Part shown: positions 43,627 to 53,747 of the stretch, piece by piece
Numbering within the stretch: the stretch's first letter is position 1
Layout of the letters: each line of letters opens with the position of its first letter
Source of the DNA: DASXHZ01 sp036488085
GTDB lineage: Bacteria; Acidobacteriota; Thermoanaerobaculia; Gp7-AA8
Direction of reading: 5' to 3'
DNA length: 64,000 bases
Assembly: GCA_036488085.1 (NCBI GenBank)
Contig: DASXHZ010000091.1
Span: 35,047 to 99,046, forward strand
Made by a program: the position numbers and the translations under genes
Notes under the pieces: generated by a model
Seen by the model: only the letters and a program-made list of their open reading frames with translations
The model's database searches: none
What the model was told of the DNA's origin: nothing

Positions 43627-44183
43627 CCGAAAAAATCATCCTCGTCTCGTCGAATCCGAATAAAGCGATCGAAGCGGAGCGCATCCTCGGGATGCCTCTG
43701 CTTCGCGTTTCGCTGAGCCTGCCGGAGATCCAGGCGGCGACGGTCGAAGAGATCACCCGCCATAAGCTCGAGGCCGCCCGCACGAAGGGCTACGAGCGGC
43801 TCATCGTCGAGGACGTTTCTCTCGGCTTCGACGAGCTCGGCAACTTCCCTGGCCCGTACATCAAGTGGCTGCTCGAAGCCGCGGGCGGGAAGGGCATCGG
43901 CGCCCTCGCGTACGCGCTGATCAACCGTTCGGCGAAGGCGCAATGCTGTCTCGCATATTGGGACGGTCAGGCGGCGCGCATTTTCCTCGGAGAGTGCGCC
44001 GGCGAAGTGCTCGTCGAGCCGCGCGGCAGCCAGAACTTCGGATGGGATCCGTGGTTCAAGCCGCATCGGTCGACGAAGACGTTTGCCGAGATGCCGCCCG
44101 AGGAGAAGGACGCGATCTCTCACCGCGGCCTCGCCTACGCCCAGTTGCGCACGCACCTCAGAAGCAAAACTGCGACACGTTGA
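43623..44183 (+). CDS. Non-canonical purine NTP pyrophosphatase (RdgB/HAM1-like)
   Basis: From TTG 43623 the product is 186 residues. IILVSSNPNKAIEAERIL at the N-terminus, EDVSLGFDELGNFPGPYIKW (catalytic acidic loop) and NFGWDPWFKPH match the Ham1 family. It removes ITP, XTP and related damaged nucleotides. TTG overlaps the anti-sigma TGA (TTGA), the same geometry seen at ispF and coaE. Cotranscription with an oxidative-stress anti-sigma gene makes sense for a nucleotide-pool cleaner. Confidence 0.9.
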   Translation: MTEKIILVSSNPNKAIEAERILGMPLLRVSLSLPEIQAATVEEITRHKLEAARTKGYERLIVEDVSLGFDELGNFPGPYIKWLLEAAGGKGIGALAYALINRSAKAQCCLAYWDGQAARIFLGECAGEVLVEPRGSQNFGWDPWFKPHRSTKTFAEMPPEEKDAISHRGLAYAQLRTHLRSKTATR

Positions 44184-44346
44184 TTTAATTTTGAGACACC
44201 GGCTGGCGAGCGGGTGTTTTCCGCCGCGTGACAACTTTCCTCTAACTCCAGGCGTACGTGTAGTTAGAAGCTGCCGCAACCGTAGAGCAGTCCTGGCAAA
44301 ACGCTTGAAATGTACGGTGCTGACAGTGGAAAGGAAGGTAGTGGTC

Positions 44347-44523
44347 ATGTGGACGTTCGACGGAGAAGAATGGACGGAAGAAGGCGGAGCTCAGAACACC
44401 GAGCGTAAGCCGGAAGCGTCTCTCCCGCCGAGGTGGGACGAGGCGATGCCGGAGCTGCAGGTCATCGAACACATCCCGACGCCGACGACACGCATCAACT
44501 ACGTGCCGTTGCCGCTTCCGTAA
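44347..44523 (+). CDS. Small acidic hypothetical protein
   Basis: The 58-residue product (MWTFDGEEWTEEGGAQNTER, then PPRWDEAMPELQVIEHIPTP) is preceded by AAGGAAGG about 10 bp upstream and followed by a strong terminator, which supports it as a real gene. No family or motif is recognised. The 163-bp gap before it has an inverted repeat TAACT/AGTTA (44243-44267) and a weak hairpin after rdgB (ACACC...GGTGT, then TTTT). Confidence 0.6.
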   Translation: MWTFDGEEWTEEGGAQNTERKPEASLPPRWDEAMPELQVIEHIPTPTTRINYVPLPLP

Positions 44524-44553
44524 GCCGCATCATCCAAATCGATATCAACGCGA

Positions 44554-44576
44554 GCCGCGCGAAAGCGCGGCTTTTT
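44554..44576 (+). terminator. Rho-independent terminator
   Basis: GCCGCGC-GAAA-GCGCGGC (44554-44571) plus TTTTT follows the 58-residue gene. Confidence 0.9.
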
Positions 44577-44585
44577 CGCGCGCGC

Positions 44586-45356
44586 TCACGCCGTCGTCCG
44601 CATGACAAAGTCCGCGATGATCGGATCCACTTCATCCGCCGCCACGTCGAAAATCCGGTCAGCGTGGTAGTTCCCCGGGATGTCGATGATGTGCAGCTCT
44701 TTCGGCTCGTTTGCCGCGTCGTAGAGCGCGACCGAATGAGAGTGGTCAACGAGCCAGTCGTTCTTGACGTGAACGAGACAGAGTGGAGCATGGACGCCGG
44801 CGATGTCGTCGATCGCGTTCAGCTTCGGGCTCCGTGCGAAGCGCCAGTCGAACCGCGGGCGGCGCAGGGCCTGGCCGAACGCGATGTGACGATGAATCGT
44901 GAACGGATTGATGCGAGGCGAAAGGCGGGAGAAGTCGGCGACGGGGGAGATCAGGAGCATGGCGGAAAGCGGGATCTCGTGGCGCGCGGCGGCAGAGATC
45001 GCGATCGCGCCGCCGTACGAGAACCCGAGGAGCGTGATCGAATCGATGGAGCGCGAGAGGAGATTGCGTGCGACGGCGGCGACGTCGTAGTGCTCGTTCA
45101 AGTTGAACCCGAAGACCCCTTCGCTCTCGCCGTGGCCGCGAAGATCGCAGATCGCGGTCTTGAATCCGTGGCCCGTCAGGAACGCCGCGAGGCGTTGCAT
45201 CGAAGGGTAGCGGCGGTCGCGCCAGAAGCCGGGAACGACGAGGACGGCGCTGCGCGACGGGGCGTCGTAGAGGTCGTAAACGATCGTCGCCGCGTCGAAG
45301 GAGCGGACCGCGAAACTACTCGGTTCTTGCAAAACTTGCAGCACGCGGCTTGACAT
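44586..45356 (-). CDS. Alpha/beta hydrolase
   Basis: From ATG 45356 the product is 256 residues, with GAGG 7 bp upstream. An in-frame ATG at 45368 has none. The nucleophile elbow is LLGFSYGGAIAISAA, with Asp in VHVKNDWLVDH and His in PGNYHADRIF. ICDLRGHGESEG is the oxyanion region of the serine-aminopeptidase/lysophospholipase group. A TAATAT -10 box lies just upstream. The substrate is unknown. Confidence 0.85.
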   Translation of the reverse strand: MSSRVLQVLQEPSSFAVRSFDAATIVYDLYDAPSRSAVLVVPGFWRDRRYPSMQRLAAFLTGHGFKTAICDLRGHGESEGVFGFNLNEHYDVAAVARNLLSRSIDSITLLGFSYGGAIAISAAARHEIPLSAMLLISPVADFSRLSPRINPFTIHRHIAFGQALRRPRFDWRFARSPKLNAIDDIAGVHAPLCLVHVKNDWLVDHSHSVALYDAANEPKELHIIDIPGNYHADRIFDVAADEVDPIIADFVMRTTA

Positions 45357-45594
45357 CGACGGCCTCATTTCTCATATTAGCGCCCCGTGGGCCGCACAAC
45401 CGGCTCGCTCTTCCCGGCATCGCCGATCCCCAACCGAATCGAACTACGAGCAGCGAGACATCCGCTGCGGCAAATTGAAGACACGAAAAGAGGTGATCCC
45501 GGCACCCTCACGATTCGGACTGAAACCAACGATTCCCACTGAAAGAGAAACTCAGGCCAATCATGGTCTGAAGAAATTGAAGGAGATTCAAACG

Positions 45595-45945
45595 ATGAAG
45601 AAGTCCCTTGGTATGACCCTGATTGCTCTCTTCGCGGTCGCGATTTTCGCGGTCGGCTGCAAGAAGGAAGAGAACGTCAACACCGATACGGCCACCTCTG
45701 ACACGTCCGCGACGACCACCACGGCCGTAGCGACCGACACGGCAGCCACCGGCACCACCGGCACGATGTCGACGACCGACACCGCGATGACCAGCACCAC
45801 GGCCACCACCGGCACCGGCATGACCTCGACCGACACCGCGATGACCGGCACCACCGGCACGTCGGCGATGTCGTCGACCGCTCCGATGACCGACACGACC
45901 GCCACGAAGGTCGAGACGAAGAAAGAAACCAAGAAGAAGAAGTAA
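45595..45945 (+). CDS. Thr-rich low-complexity lipoprotein 1
   Basis: The 116-residue product has a clear lipoprotein signal, MKKSLGMTLIALFAVAIFAV plus GC (Cys22). It is followed by KKEENVNTDT and about 75 residues made almost only of T, A, S, D, G and M (repeating TTGT, TDTAMT), then a basic end KVETKKETKKKK. GGAG lies 10 bp before the ATG. The low-complexity region looks like an extended cell-surface linker. A paralogue follows at 46086. The preceding 226-bp gap shows no other gene. Confidence 0.75.
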   Translation: MKKSLGMTLIALFAVAIFAVGCKKEENVNTDTATSDTSATTTTAVATDTAATGTTGTMSTTDTAMTSTTATTGTGMTSTDTAMTGTTGTSAMSSTAPMTDTTATKVETKKETKKKK

Positions 45946-45968
45946 GTTCTCCTTCGGTTGTTTTCGAC

Positions 45969-45998
45969 GCCCTGCGCCTCCTCGGCGCAGGGCGTTTT
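45969..45998 (+). terminator. Rho-independent terminator
   Basis: GCCCTGCGCC-TCCTC-GGCGCAGGGC (45969-45993) plus GTTTTCTTT lies between the two lipoprotein genes. Confidence 0.9.
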
Positions 45999-46085
45999 CT
46001 TTCACTGGCACTTCTGTTGCTCCGCAGCAGCCAGAGGCGTTCTCCGCCCGGGAGTCGCCAGTTTGATGACAGTGAGAGGAACGAG

Positions 46086-46397
46086 ATGAAAAAGAGTTTG
46101 GCAGTCCTTTGTTTTCTGGCGCTCGTCGTCTTCGCATTCGCCTGTAAGAAAGAGACGAACGAGAACACCACCAGCAGCGACACGACCGGCACGGCGATGA
46201 CCGACACCGCCGCGACCACCGGCTCGAGCGCGACCTCGGCGATGCCTTCCGGCACCTCGACCGATACGTCCGGCACGATGACGACGCAGACGAACGCGAC
46301 GTCGACCACCGGTACGACGCAGACGACGACCTCCGGTACCACCGGCACGTCGACCATGGGCAGTACCACCGGCACGAGTTCTACGACGACGACCTAG
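46086..46397 (+). CDS. Thr-rich low-complexity lipoprotein 2
   Basis: The 103-residue product begins MKKSLAVLCFLALVVFAFAC with a lipobox Cys20, then KKETNENTTSSDTTGTAMTD and similar T/S/G-rich sequence to the end. It shares the KK-E-N start and composition with the gene at 45595, so the pair arose by duplication, with the repeats diverging. It lacks the Lys-rich tail. Its end overlaps the convergent coaE by 4 bp. Confidence 0.75.
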   Translation: MKKSLAVLCFLALVVFAFACKKETNENTTSSDTTGTAMTDTAATTGSSATSAMPSGTSTDTSGTMTTQTNATSTTGTTQTTTSGTTGTSTMGSTTGTSSTTTT

Positions 46398-46986
46398 CTG
46401 TTCAGTTCCTCGAGCAATTCTTGGTAGACCTCGCGTGTCCGCGTTTCCGCGGCCGCGAGGTCACCGTTGTTCTCGATGACGTAGTCGGCGTGCCGCAGCC
46501 GCTCTTCACGCGGTAGTTGGTTGGCGATGCGGCGCGTCACTTCGTCGCGTGACATGCCGCGGCCCACGGCACGCGCAATCTGCGTCGCGGGATCCACATC
46601 GACGACTACCAGCTTGTCGTAGCGCAGCACCGCTCCCGATTCGATCAAAAGCGTCGCCTCGACGATGACGATCCCGTCGGCGATCGCGCTGATGCGGCGA
46701 TCCGCTTCATCGAGCACGAGCGGATGAATGAGCCGGTTGAGCTTCTGCGCGTCCTCGGCGCTCCGGAACGCGATCGCCGCGAGCTTCTCGCGATCGACCT
46801 CGCCATCCGGCCTCAGGATCTCCGGCCCATACGTCCGCACGAGAGCATCGTGGCCCCCGGCGCCCGGCTGATAAAGCTCCGCGACCAGCTTGTCGGCGTC
46901 GATGGTGGTCGCGCCGAGCTTCGCGAACATCTCCCGAATCGTCGACTTTCCGCTCGCGATGCCGCCTGTGAGCCCAACACGGAGTA

Positions 46987-46990
<4 letters not shown>
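46394..46990 (-). CDS. coaE: Dephospho-CoA kinase
   Basis: From TTG 46990 the product is 198 residues: LILRVGLTGGIASGKSTIRE (P-loop), then TTIDADKLVAELYQPGA and IVIVEATLLIESG. It makes CoA from dephospho-CoA in the last step of the pathway started by coaX (14.4 kb). The start overlaps the folD stop as TTGA, so translation is coupled. A longer reading would run back through folD out of frame and is rejected. Confidence 0.95.
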
Positions 46991-47889
<899 letters not shown>

Positions 47890-47931
47890 CGACGCGGCGC
47901 TTCTACCATGACCCCCGAGGCCTGACAACCT

Positions 47932-48233
47932 ATGCACACCATCGCGTTCGCGCTTCTGCTCGCCGTGAAGGGAACACTCTGCTTCAGTCCGAAAGATTGC
48001 ACGGGGTCGCGCCGGCGAAGGCCGCCGCGAAGCCGATGACGATCCACCTGCCGGCTGGTCGGTACGAGTTGCAGATTGCCGCGGAGCACCACCGCACCGA
48101 CAAGCGCCGGTTCGACGCGCATGCGGATATCGCGCTTCGGCCGGCGGGAGAAGTGGTTCCGTCGCGACCACCGGTATGGGTCGGTCTCAGCAGCGGGGAC
48201 CAAGCGGTTACCCTGGAGCTTCCGGCCCCGTAA
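47932..48233 (+). pseudogene. Possible frameshifted small secreted protein
   Basis: One frame has a signal-like start at 47932 (MHTIAFALLLAVKGTLCFS) but stops at about 48038. Another frame continues with MTIHLPAGRYELQIAAEHHR, then ADIALRPAGEVVPSR and VGLSSGDQAVTLELPAP, stopping at 48233. Together they would make one secreted β-rich protein of about 100 residues if a frameshift near 47970-48000 is removed. Neither half is recognised. Confidence 0.35.
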
Positions 48234-48264
48234 AACGGACGGCAAGTGTCAGGGAATGAACTCC

Positions 48265-48293
48265 TTGACTGCCCCGTTGGGCAGTGTTACCGT
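48265..48293 (+). promoter_or_regulatory. rplM promoter with dyad in the spacer
   Basis: TTGACT (48265-48270), 17 bp and TACCGT (48288-48293). A perfect hairpin ACTGCCC-CGTT-GGGCAGT starts inside the -35 box and fills the spacer, so it may be an operator. The leader to ATG 48417 is about 115 nt, with no gene. Confidence 0.5.
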
Positions 48294-48416
48294 TTTGCCC
48301 CTTCTCTCCGGGAAGGTGTGTAGTTGTCTTTGAGTGTTTGACTTGCGGCGCTGCGGCTGTTCACACCTGCGTCCGCCAGTCTCCACGCAAGAATCAAGAG
48401 TGTTCAAGGAAGAGTC

Positions 48417-48857
48417 ATGCGTACGTATTTTCCGAAGCAGGGCGACATCGAGCCGCGTTGGTTTGTCATTGACGCGGAGGGGAAGGTCCTCGGTCGCATC
48501 TCGACTGAGATCGCCACGATCATCTCAGGCAAGAACAAGCCGACCTACACGCCGTTTCTCGACACGGGCGATCACGTGATCGTCATCAACGCCGAGAAGG
48601 TGCTCCTCACCGGAAAGAAGGAGACCGACAAGATCTACCGGTCTCACTCGCTCTATCCGGGCGGCCTGAAAGAGAAAGAGGCGCGGTTCGTACGCGCCGA
48701 AAAGCCGGAGCAGATGATCGAAGAGGCAGTGTGGGGCATGCTGCCGAAGAGCAAACTCGGTCGGAAGATGCTCAAGAAGCTCAAGGTTTACCGCGGCACC
48801 TCGCACCCGCACCAGGCGCAGCAGCCTGAAGTGCTCGATCTCGCGAAGAAGGACTAG
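48417..48857 (+). CDS. rplM: 50S ribosomal protein L13
   Basis: The 146-residue product has WFVIDAEGKVLGRISTEIAT, GDHVIVINAEKVLLTGKKET and EAVWGMLPKSKLGRKMLKKL, typical of bacterial L13. AAGGAAGAG lies before the ATG. L13 is an early 23S rRNA binder and a translational repressor of its own operon in E. coli. It is followed 8 bp later by rpsI, the usual pair. Confidence 0.98.
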   Translation: MRTYFPKQGDIEPRWFVIDAEGKVLGRISTEIATIISGKNKPTYTPFLDTGDHVIVINAEKVLLTGKKETDKIYRSHSLYPGGLKEKEARFVRAEKPEQMIEEAVWGMLPKSKLGRKMLKKLKVYRGTSHPHQAQQPEVLDLAKKD

Positions 48858-48865
48858 GAGAACAG

Positions 48866-49258
48866 ATGGCTCTGGTGGACTACTACGGTACGGGACGGCG
48901 CAAGACTTCGACGGCGCGCGTCCATCTTCGCCCCGGCAGCGGCGCGATCCAGGTGAACAACCGCGGTCTCGACGAGTACTTCTCGAACGACGTGCTCAAG
49001 ATGATCATCAAGCAGCCGCTCTCGCTCACCGAGACGGGCGACAAGTTCGACATCGTCGTCACGGTCGACGGCGGCGGCCCGAGCGGCCAGGCGGGCGCGA
49101 TCCGTCACGGTATCTCGCGCGCGCTGCAGGTCTACAACATGGAGCTCCGCAAGCGCCTCAAGAAGGCCGGCCTCCTCACGCGCGACCCGCGCATGAAGGA
49201 GCGTAAGAAGTACGGCCAGAAGGGCGCCCGCGCCCGCTTCCAGTTCTCGAAGCGCTAG
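48866..49258 (+). CDS. rpsI: 30S ribosomal protein S9
   Basis: The 130-residue product has GTGRRKTSTARVHLRPGSGA and the conserved end KKYGQKGARARFQFSKR, whose last Lys-Arg contacts P-site tRNA. An AGGAGAAC site precedes the ATG. It is the second gene of the rplM-rpsI operon, ended by a hairpin with a T-run. Confidence 0.98.
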   Translation: MALVDYYGTGRRKTSTARVHLRPGSGAIQVNNRGLDEYFSNDVLKMIIKQPLSLTETGDKFDIVVTVDGGGPSGQAGAIRHGISRALQVYNMELRKRLKKAGLLTRDPRMKERKKYGQKGARARFQFSKR

Positions 49259-49296
49259 TTTTCCGATGTTCTCGTTTTCTCCAAGGTCGTGACTCG

Positions 49297-49330
49297 AAGG
49301 ACAGAGGCAACCGCTTCTGTCCTTTTCTTT
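49297..49330 (+). terminator. Rho-independent terminator after rpsI
   Basis: AAGGACAGA (49297-49305) and TCTGTCCTT (49316-49324) form a 9-bp stem followed by TTCTTTT. Confidence 0.85.
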
Positions 49331-49374
49331 TCAGTTTCAATTTCAAATTCTCAAAAGTCGGAAGGAGGGTTCAC

Positions 49375-50166
<792 letters not shown>

Positions 50167-50179
50167 TTCGCGCTTTTTG

Positions 50180-50205
50180 GAGCACAGGCATTCCTGCCTG
50201 TGCTC
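50180..50205. repeat. GAGCACAGGCA-TTCC-TGCCTGTGCTC hairpin
   Basis: An 11-bp perfect stem with a tetraloop lies between rpsB and tsf, with no immediate T-run. It could be an attenuator or a stabilising hairpin. The sequence resembles dispersed bacterial palindromes. Confidence 0.75.
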
Positions 50206-50233
50206 ACTCCCCCTTTCAATTGGAGCAAGTGAA

Positions 50234-51163
50234 ATGACGCAAATCACCGCATCGATGGTGAAAGACCTCCGCGAGCGCACGGGCGCCGGGATGATGGACG
50301 TGAAGAACGCCCTGACCGAGGCGAACGGCGACATGGAAGAGGCAACAAAGGTCCTTCGCAAGAAGGGCCTGGCTGCCGCCAGCAAGAAGGCCGGCCGCGT
50401 GACCGCCGAGGGCGCGGTCGTGGCGCATGTCGAAGGCAACACCGGCGTGCTCGTCGAGGTGAACTGCGAGACCGACTTCGTCGGCCGCAACGAGAACTTC
50501 CAGAGCTTCGCGCGCGAGATTGCGAAAGTCATCGCGCAGAGCAAGGCCGAGACGGTCGACGAGCTGATGAACGAAACATGGCCTGCCGACGCGGAAGGCC
50601 TCACGGTCGCCCAGAAAGTCTCGGAAGCGATCGCCTCGATCAAGGAGAACATCTCGGTTCGCCGCTTCGCGCGCTATGTCGCGCCTTCGAACGGAGCGAG
50701 CATCAATGCCTACATCCACGCCGGCGGCAAGATCGGCGTGATGGTGGAGGTCGTGACCGAAGAAGGGGATGCCGGCGACAAGGCGCGCGAGCTTGCGAAA
50801 GACATCGCCATGCACGTCGCTGCGCTCGAGCCGCGTTTCCTCCGCCGCGAGGACGTGACGGAGAAGGACCTCGAGACCGAGCGCGAGATCGCTCGCGAGC
50901 AGGCCGCCAAGTCCGGCAAGCCGGAGAACATCGTCGAGAAGATGGTGTCCGGCAAGATGGAGAAGTTCTACGGCGAGGCGTGCCTCCTCGAGCAGCCGTA
51001 CATCCGTGATGACAAATCGACCGTCGCGCAGTACGTCGGCAAGCAGGCAAAGGAGCACGGCTGCAAGTACGTCGTGACCCGCTTCACCCGCTACAAGCTG
51101 GGTGAGGGAATCGAGAAGCGCAGCGACGACTTCGCCGCTGAAGTTGCCTCTTACATGAAATAG
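50234..51163 (+). CDS. tsf: Elongation factor Ts
   Basis: From ATG 50234 the product has 309 residues: ASMVKDLRERTGAGMMDVKN (UBA-like, the EF-Ts signature), AHVEGNTGVLVEVNCETDFV and the core dimerisation subdomains. It exchanges GDP for GTP on EF-Tu. The length is at the upper end for the family. It is followed by a palindromic repeat and then pyrH. Confidence 0.98.
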   Translation: MTQITASMVKDLRERTGAGMMDVKNALTEANGDMEEATKVLRKKGLAAASKKAGRVTAEGAVVAHVEGNTGVLVEVNCETDFVGRNENFQSFAREIAKVIAQSKAETVDELMNETWPADAEGLTVAQKVSEAIASIKENISVRRFARYVAPSNGASINAYIHAGGKIGVMVEVVTEEGDAGDKARELAKDIAMHVAALEPRFLRREDVTEKDLETEREIAREQAAKSGKPENIVEKMVSGKMEKFYGEACLLEQPYIRDDKSTVAQYVGKQAKEHGCKYVVTRFTRYKLGEGIEKRSDDFAAEVASYMK

Positions 51164-51252
51164 AGCGGAGATCGCAGAGCGCAGAGGGCAGAAGCCGCAA
51201 GGCTGTCGTGCCTTTCTGCGCTCTGCCCACTGCGCTCCCCCCTCTCCTCTGA
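51164..51252. repeat. GCAGAGCGCAGAGGGCAGAA / TTCTGCGCTCTGCCC palindrome
   Basis: Arms at 51173-51192 and 51214-51230 fold across GCCGCAAGGCTGTCGTGCC. It belongs to the same family as 43143-43312 and separates tsf from pyrH. Confidence 0.8.
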
Positions 51253-51266
51253 TATAACCCGCCCGC

Positions 51267-52016
51267 ATGCCTGACGCGCAGCCGCGGTACCACCGCGTAC
51301 TCCTCAAGCTCTCCGGCGAGGCGCTCATGGGCGATCGGAAGTACGGCATCGACGCCGACACGCTCGCCCGTATGGCCGACGAAATTTCTGGCGTCCAGAA
51401 CGAGGGCGTCCAGATAGCGATCGTCATCGGCGGAGGCAACATCTTCCGCGGTGTCAGCGGCGCCACCGAAGGGATCGACCGGGTGGCGGGCGATCACATG
51501 GGGATGCTCGCCACGGTCATCAACGCCATCGCCCTGCAGGATGCGCTCGAGCGCCGCGGCGCAAACGCCCGTGTCGCCTCGGCGATCACGATGGCGGAAG
51601 TCGCCGAGCCGTTCATCCGCCGCCGGGCCATCCGTCACCTCGAGAAGGGACGCATCGTCATCTGCGCCGCCGGAACCGGCAATCCCTACTTCACTACTGA
51701 CTCCGCCGCCGCCCTCCGCGCGAACGAGTTGAAGTGCGAGGTGATTTTCAAGGCGACGAAGGTCGACGGTATCTACACCTCCGATCCGAACAAGGACCCG
51801 AACGCCAAGCGCCTCAGCCACGCGACGTATCAGCAGGTGCTTGCCGACCGTCTGGAAGTGATGGACGCCTCGGCGATCGACCTCGCGCGCGGCAGCTCGA
51901 TTCCAATCTATATTTTTTCGCTCAAGGAACCTGGGAACATCCGCCGCGCCCTCCTCGGAGAAGACATCGGCTCGATGGTCTCTGACGACTTGCGCCAGAC
52001 GACGAGGGTTTCATGA
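51267..52016 (+). CDS. pyrH: UMP kinase
   Basis: The 249-residue product has RVLLKLSGEALMGDRKYGID, VIGGGNIFRGVSGATEGIDR and GTGNPYFTTDSAAALRANEL, all typical of bacterial hexameric UMP kinase. It converts UMP to UDP. It overlaps frr by ATGA (52013-52016), the common pyrH-frr order. Confidence 0.98.
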   Translation: MPDAQPRYHRVLLKLSGEALMGDRKYGIDADTLARMADEISGVQNEGVQIAIVIGGGNIFRGVSGATEGIDRVAGDHMGMLATVINAIALQDALERRGANARVASAITMAEVAEPFIRRRAIRHLEKGRIVICAAGTGNPYFTTDSAAALRANELKCEVIFKATKVDGIYTSDPNKDPNAKRLSHATYQQVLADRLEVMDASAIDLARGSSIPIYIFSLKEPGNIRRALLGEDIGSMVSDDLRQTTRVS

Positions 52017-52570
52017 TCAACGACGTGATCAAAGACGTTCAACACCGGATGAATGGCGCGATCGAGGCGCTGCACCGCGAGTTCAAGACGCTCCGCACCG
52101 GCCGCGCCAATGCGGCGATGCTCGATGGCGTGACGGTCGACTACTACGGCACGCCGACGCCGATCGCGCAGGTCGCGTCGCTCAAGGTGCCGGAGGCTTC
52201 GCTCATCGTGGCCGAGCCGTGGGACAAGTCAATGGTGAGCGCCGTCGAGAAGGCGATTCGCAACGCCGACCTCGGGCTCAACCCGGCCAGCGACGGAAAG
52301 GTGATCCGCATCCCGATTCCGCAGTTGACGGAGGACCGCCGCAAGGACCTCGTCAAGAAGGCGCACCAGATGGCCGAAGAGGCGCGTACCGCCATTCGCC
52401 AAGTGCGCCGCGACGGCAACGATCACCTCAAGAAGATGCAGAAGGGCCATGAGATCTCCGAGGACGAAGAGAAGCGCGCGCTCGACGAGATCCAGAAGAT
52501 GACCGACAAGCACATCGACGACGTCGGCAGCGTCCTCAAACACAAAGAAGCGGACATCATGGCGGTGTGA
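52013..52570 (+). CDS. frr: Ribosome recycling factor
   Basis: The 185-residue product has LHREFKTLRTGRANAAMLDG, VDYYGTPTPIAQVASLKVPE and LTEDRRKDLVKKAHQMAEEA. It splits post-termination ribosomes with EF-G. Its TGA overlaps the ispD GTG (GTGA). Confidence 0.98.
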   Translation: MINDVIKDVQHRMNGAIEALHREFKTLRTGRANAAMLDGVTVDYYGTPTPIAQVASLKVPEASLIVAEPWDKSMVSAVEKAIRNADLGLNPASDGKVIRIPIPQLTEDRRKDLVKKAHQMAEEARTAIRQVRRDGNDHLKKMQKGHEISEDEEKRALDEIQKMTDKHIDDVGSVLKHKEADIMAV

Positions 52571-53250
52571 GCGACGCTCGCATTGTCGTGATCGTTCCTG
52601 CCGCCGGCGCCGGCAAGCGCTTCGGCGGCGATATCCCGAAGCAGTTTCGGCAGCTCGGCGGTAAGCCGCTCGTGCAACGGGTGGTCGAGCGCTTCCTCTT
52701 CGACGAGCAGGTGTCGCGCGTGATCGTTCCGGTCGCCGAGATTCTGCTCTCGGTCGTCAGCCAGTCGAACGAGGAGCGTGTGAAGTTCGTGGCCGGCGGC
52801 GAGACGCGCCTGCAGTCGGTCGCGCGCGGCTTGGAGTACGCCGCGGACGCCGATTTGATCGCGATCCACGACGCGGTACGCCCGTTCTTCGCCATCGAGA
52901 CGTTTCACGCGGCGCTCGCCGCGGCGCAGGAGCATGGCGCCGCGGTCCCGGTGATCCCGCTCGCCGATACGGTGCACGTCGTCGCCGAGGATCGGATCAT
53001 CTCGACACCCGATCGCTCGACGCTTGCCGCCGCCCAGACGCCGCAGTGCTTCCGTGCCGAAGTGTTGCGCGAGGTCGTGGCGCGCGCGCAACGTGAGGGG
53101 GATGACGCGACCGATGAGGCAGGCCTAGCGGCGCGATACGGCTTCACCGTGAAGACCGTTCGCGGCGACTCGATGAATTTCAAGATCACGCGCCTCGAGG
53201 ATCTCGCAATGGCGGAGCGCGTGCTGGCCGAGTGGGGCGGCGAGTCTTGA
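52567..53250 (+). CDS. ispD: 2-C-methyl-D-erythritol 4-phosphate cytidylyltransferase
   Basis: The 227-residue product starts at GTG 52567. IVPAAGAGKRFGGDIPKQFR is the CTP-binding loop, HDAVRPFFAIETFHAALAAA follows, and PDRSTLAAAQTPQCFRAEVL is typical of IspD. It is the third step of the MEP isoprenoid pathway. It is coupled to frr upstream and to ispF downstream (TTGA). Confidence 0.96.
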   Translation: MSDARIVVIVPAAGAGKRFGGDIPKQFRQLGGKPLVQRVVERFLFDEQVSRVIVPVAEILLSVVSQSNEERVKFVAGGETRLQSVARGLEYAADADLIAIHDAVRPFFAIETFHAALAAAQEHGAAVPVIPLADTVHVVAEDRIISTPDRSTLAAAQTPQCFRAEVLREVVARAQREGDDATDEAGLAARYGFTVKTVRGDSMNFKITRLEDLAMAERVLAEWGGES

Positions 53251-53747
53251 TTCGCGTGGGTCAAGGCCTCGACGTTCATCCTTTCGACGAGTCGCGCCCT
53301 TTGATCCTCGGCGGCGTTCGGATCAGTGAGACCGGCGGTCTGTCCGGCCACTCGGATGCCGACGCCGTGCTTCACGCGCTCACCGACGCGCTCCTCGGCG
53401 CCGCCGGCGCGGGGGACATCGGGCAGTACTTTCCGTCCACTGATGAGCGATGGCGGAACGCCGAGTCGTCGCGCTTTCTAGCCGAGGCGCGAAGGATCGT
53501 CATGGAAATGGACGGCGAGATCGAGAACGTCGACATCACGATCATCGCGCAGACGCCGAAGCTCGCGCCTCACCGCGACGCAATCCAGGCCAAGATCGCG
53601 CATCTTCTCGACCTCCCGAACGGCCGTGTGAACGTCAAAGCGACCACCACCGATCACCTCGGCTTCATTGGCCGGGCCGAGGGCATCTGCGCGATGGCGA
53701 TCGTCGCGCTTGTCATCCCAAGCGAAGCGAGGGATCGGGAGGAATGA
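53247..53747 (+). CDS. ispF: 2-C-methyl-D-erythritol 2,4-cyclodiphosphate synthase
   Basis: From TTG 53247 the product is 166 residues. GLDVHPFDESRPLILGGVRI holds two zinc ligands, and LSGHSDADAVLHALTDALLG and FPSTDERW complete the active site. KATTTDHLGFIGRAEGICAM marks the domain end. The last 11 residues (VIPSEARDREE) are the translated arm of an intergenic-type palindrome. IspF is the fifth MEP-pathway step. The start overlaps the ispD stop and the end overlaps gltX (ATGA). Confidence 0.96.
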   Translation: MIRVGQGLDVHPFDESRPLILGGVRISETGGLSGHSDADAVLHALTDALLGAAGAGDIGQYFPSTDERWRNAESSRFLAEARRIVMEMDGEIENVDITIIAQTPKLAPHRDAIQAKIAHLLDLPNGRVNVKATTTDHLGFIGRAEGICAMAIVALVIPSEARDREE

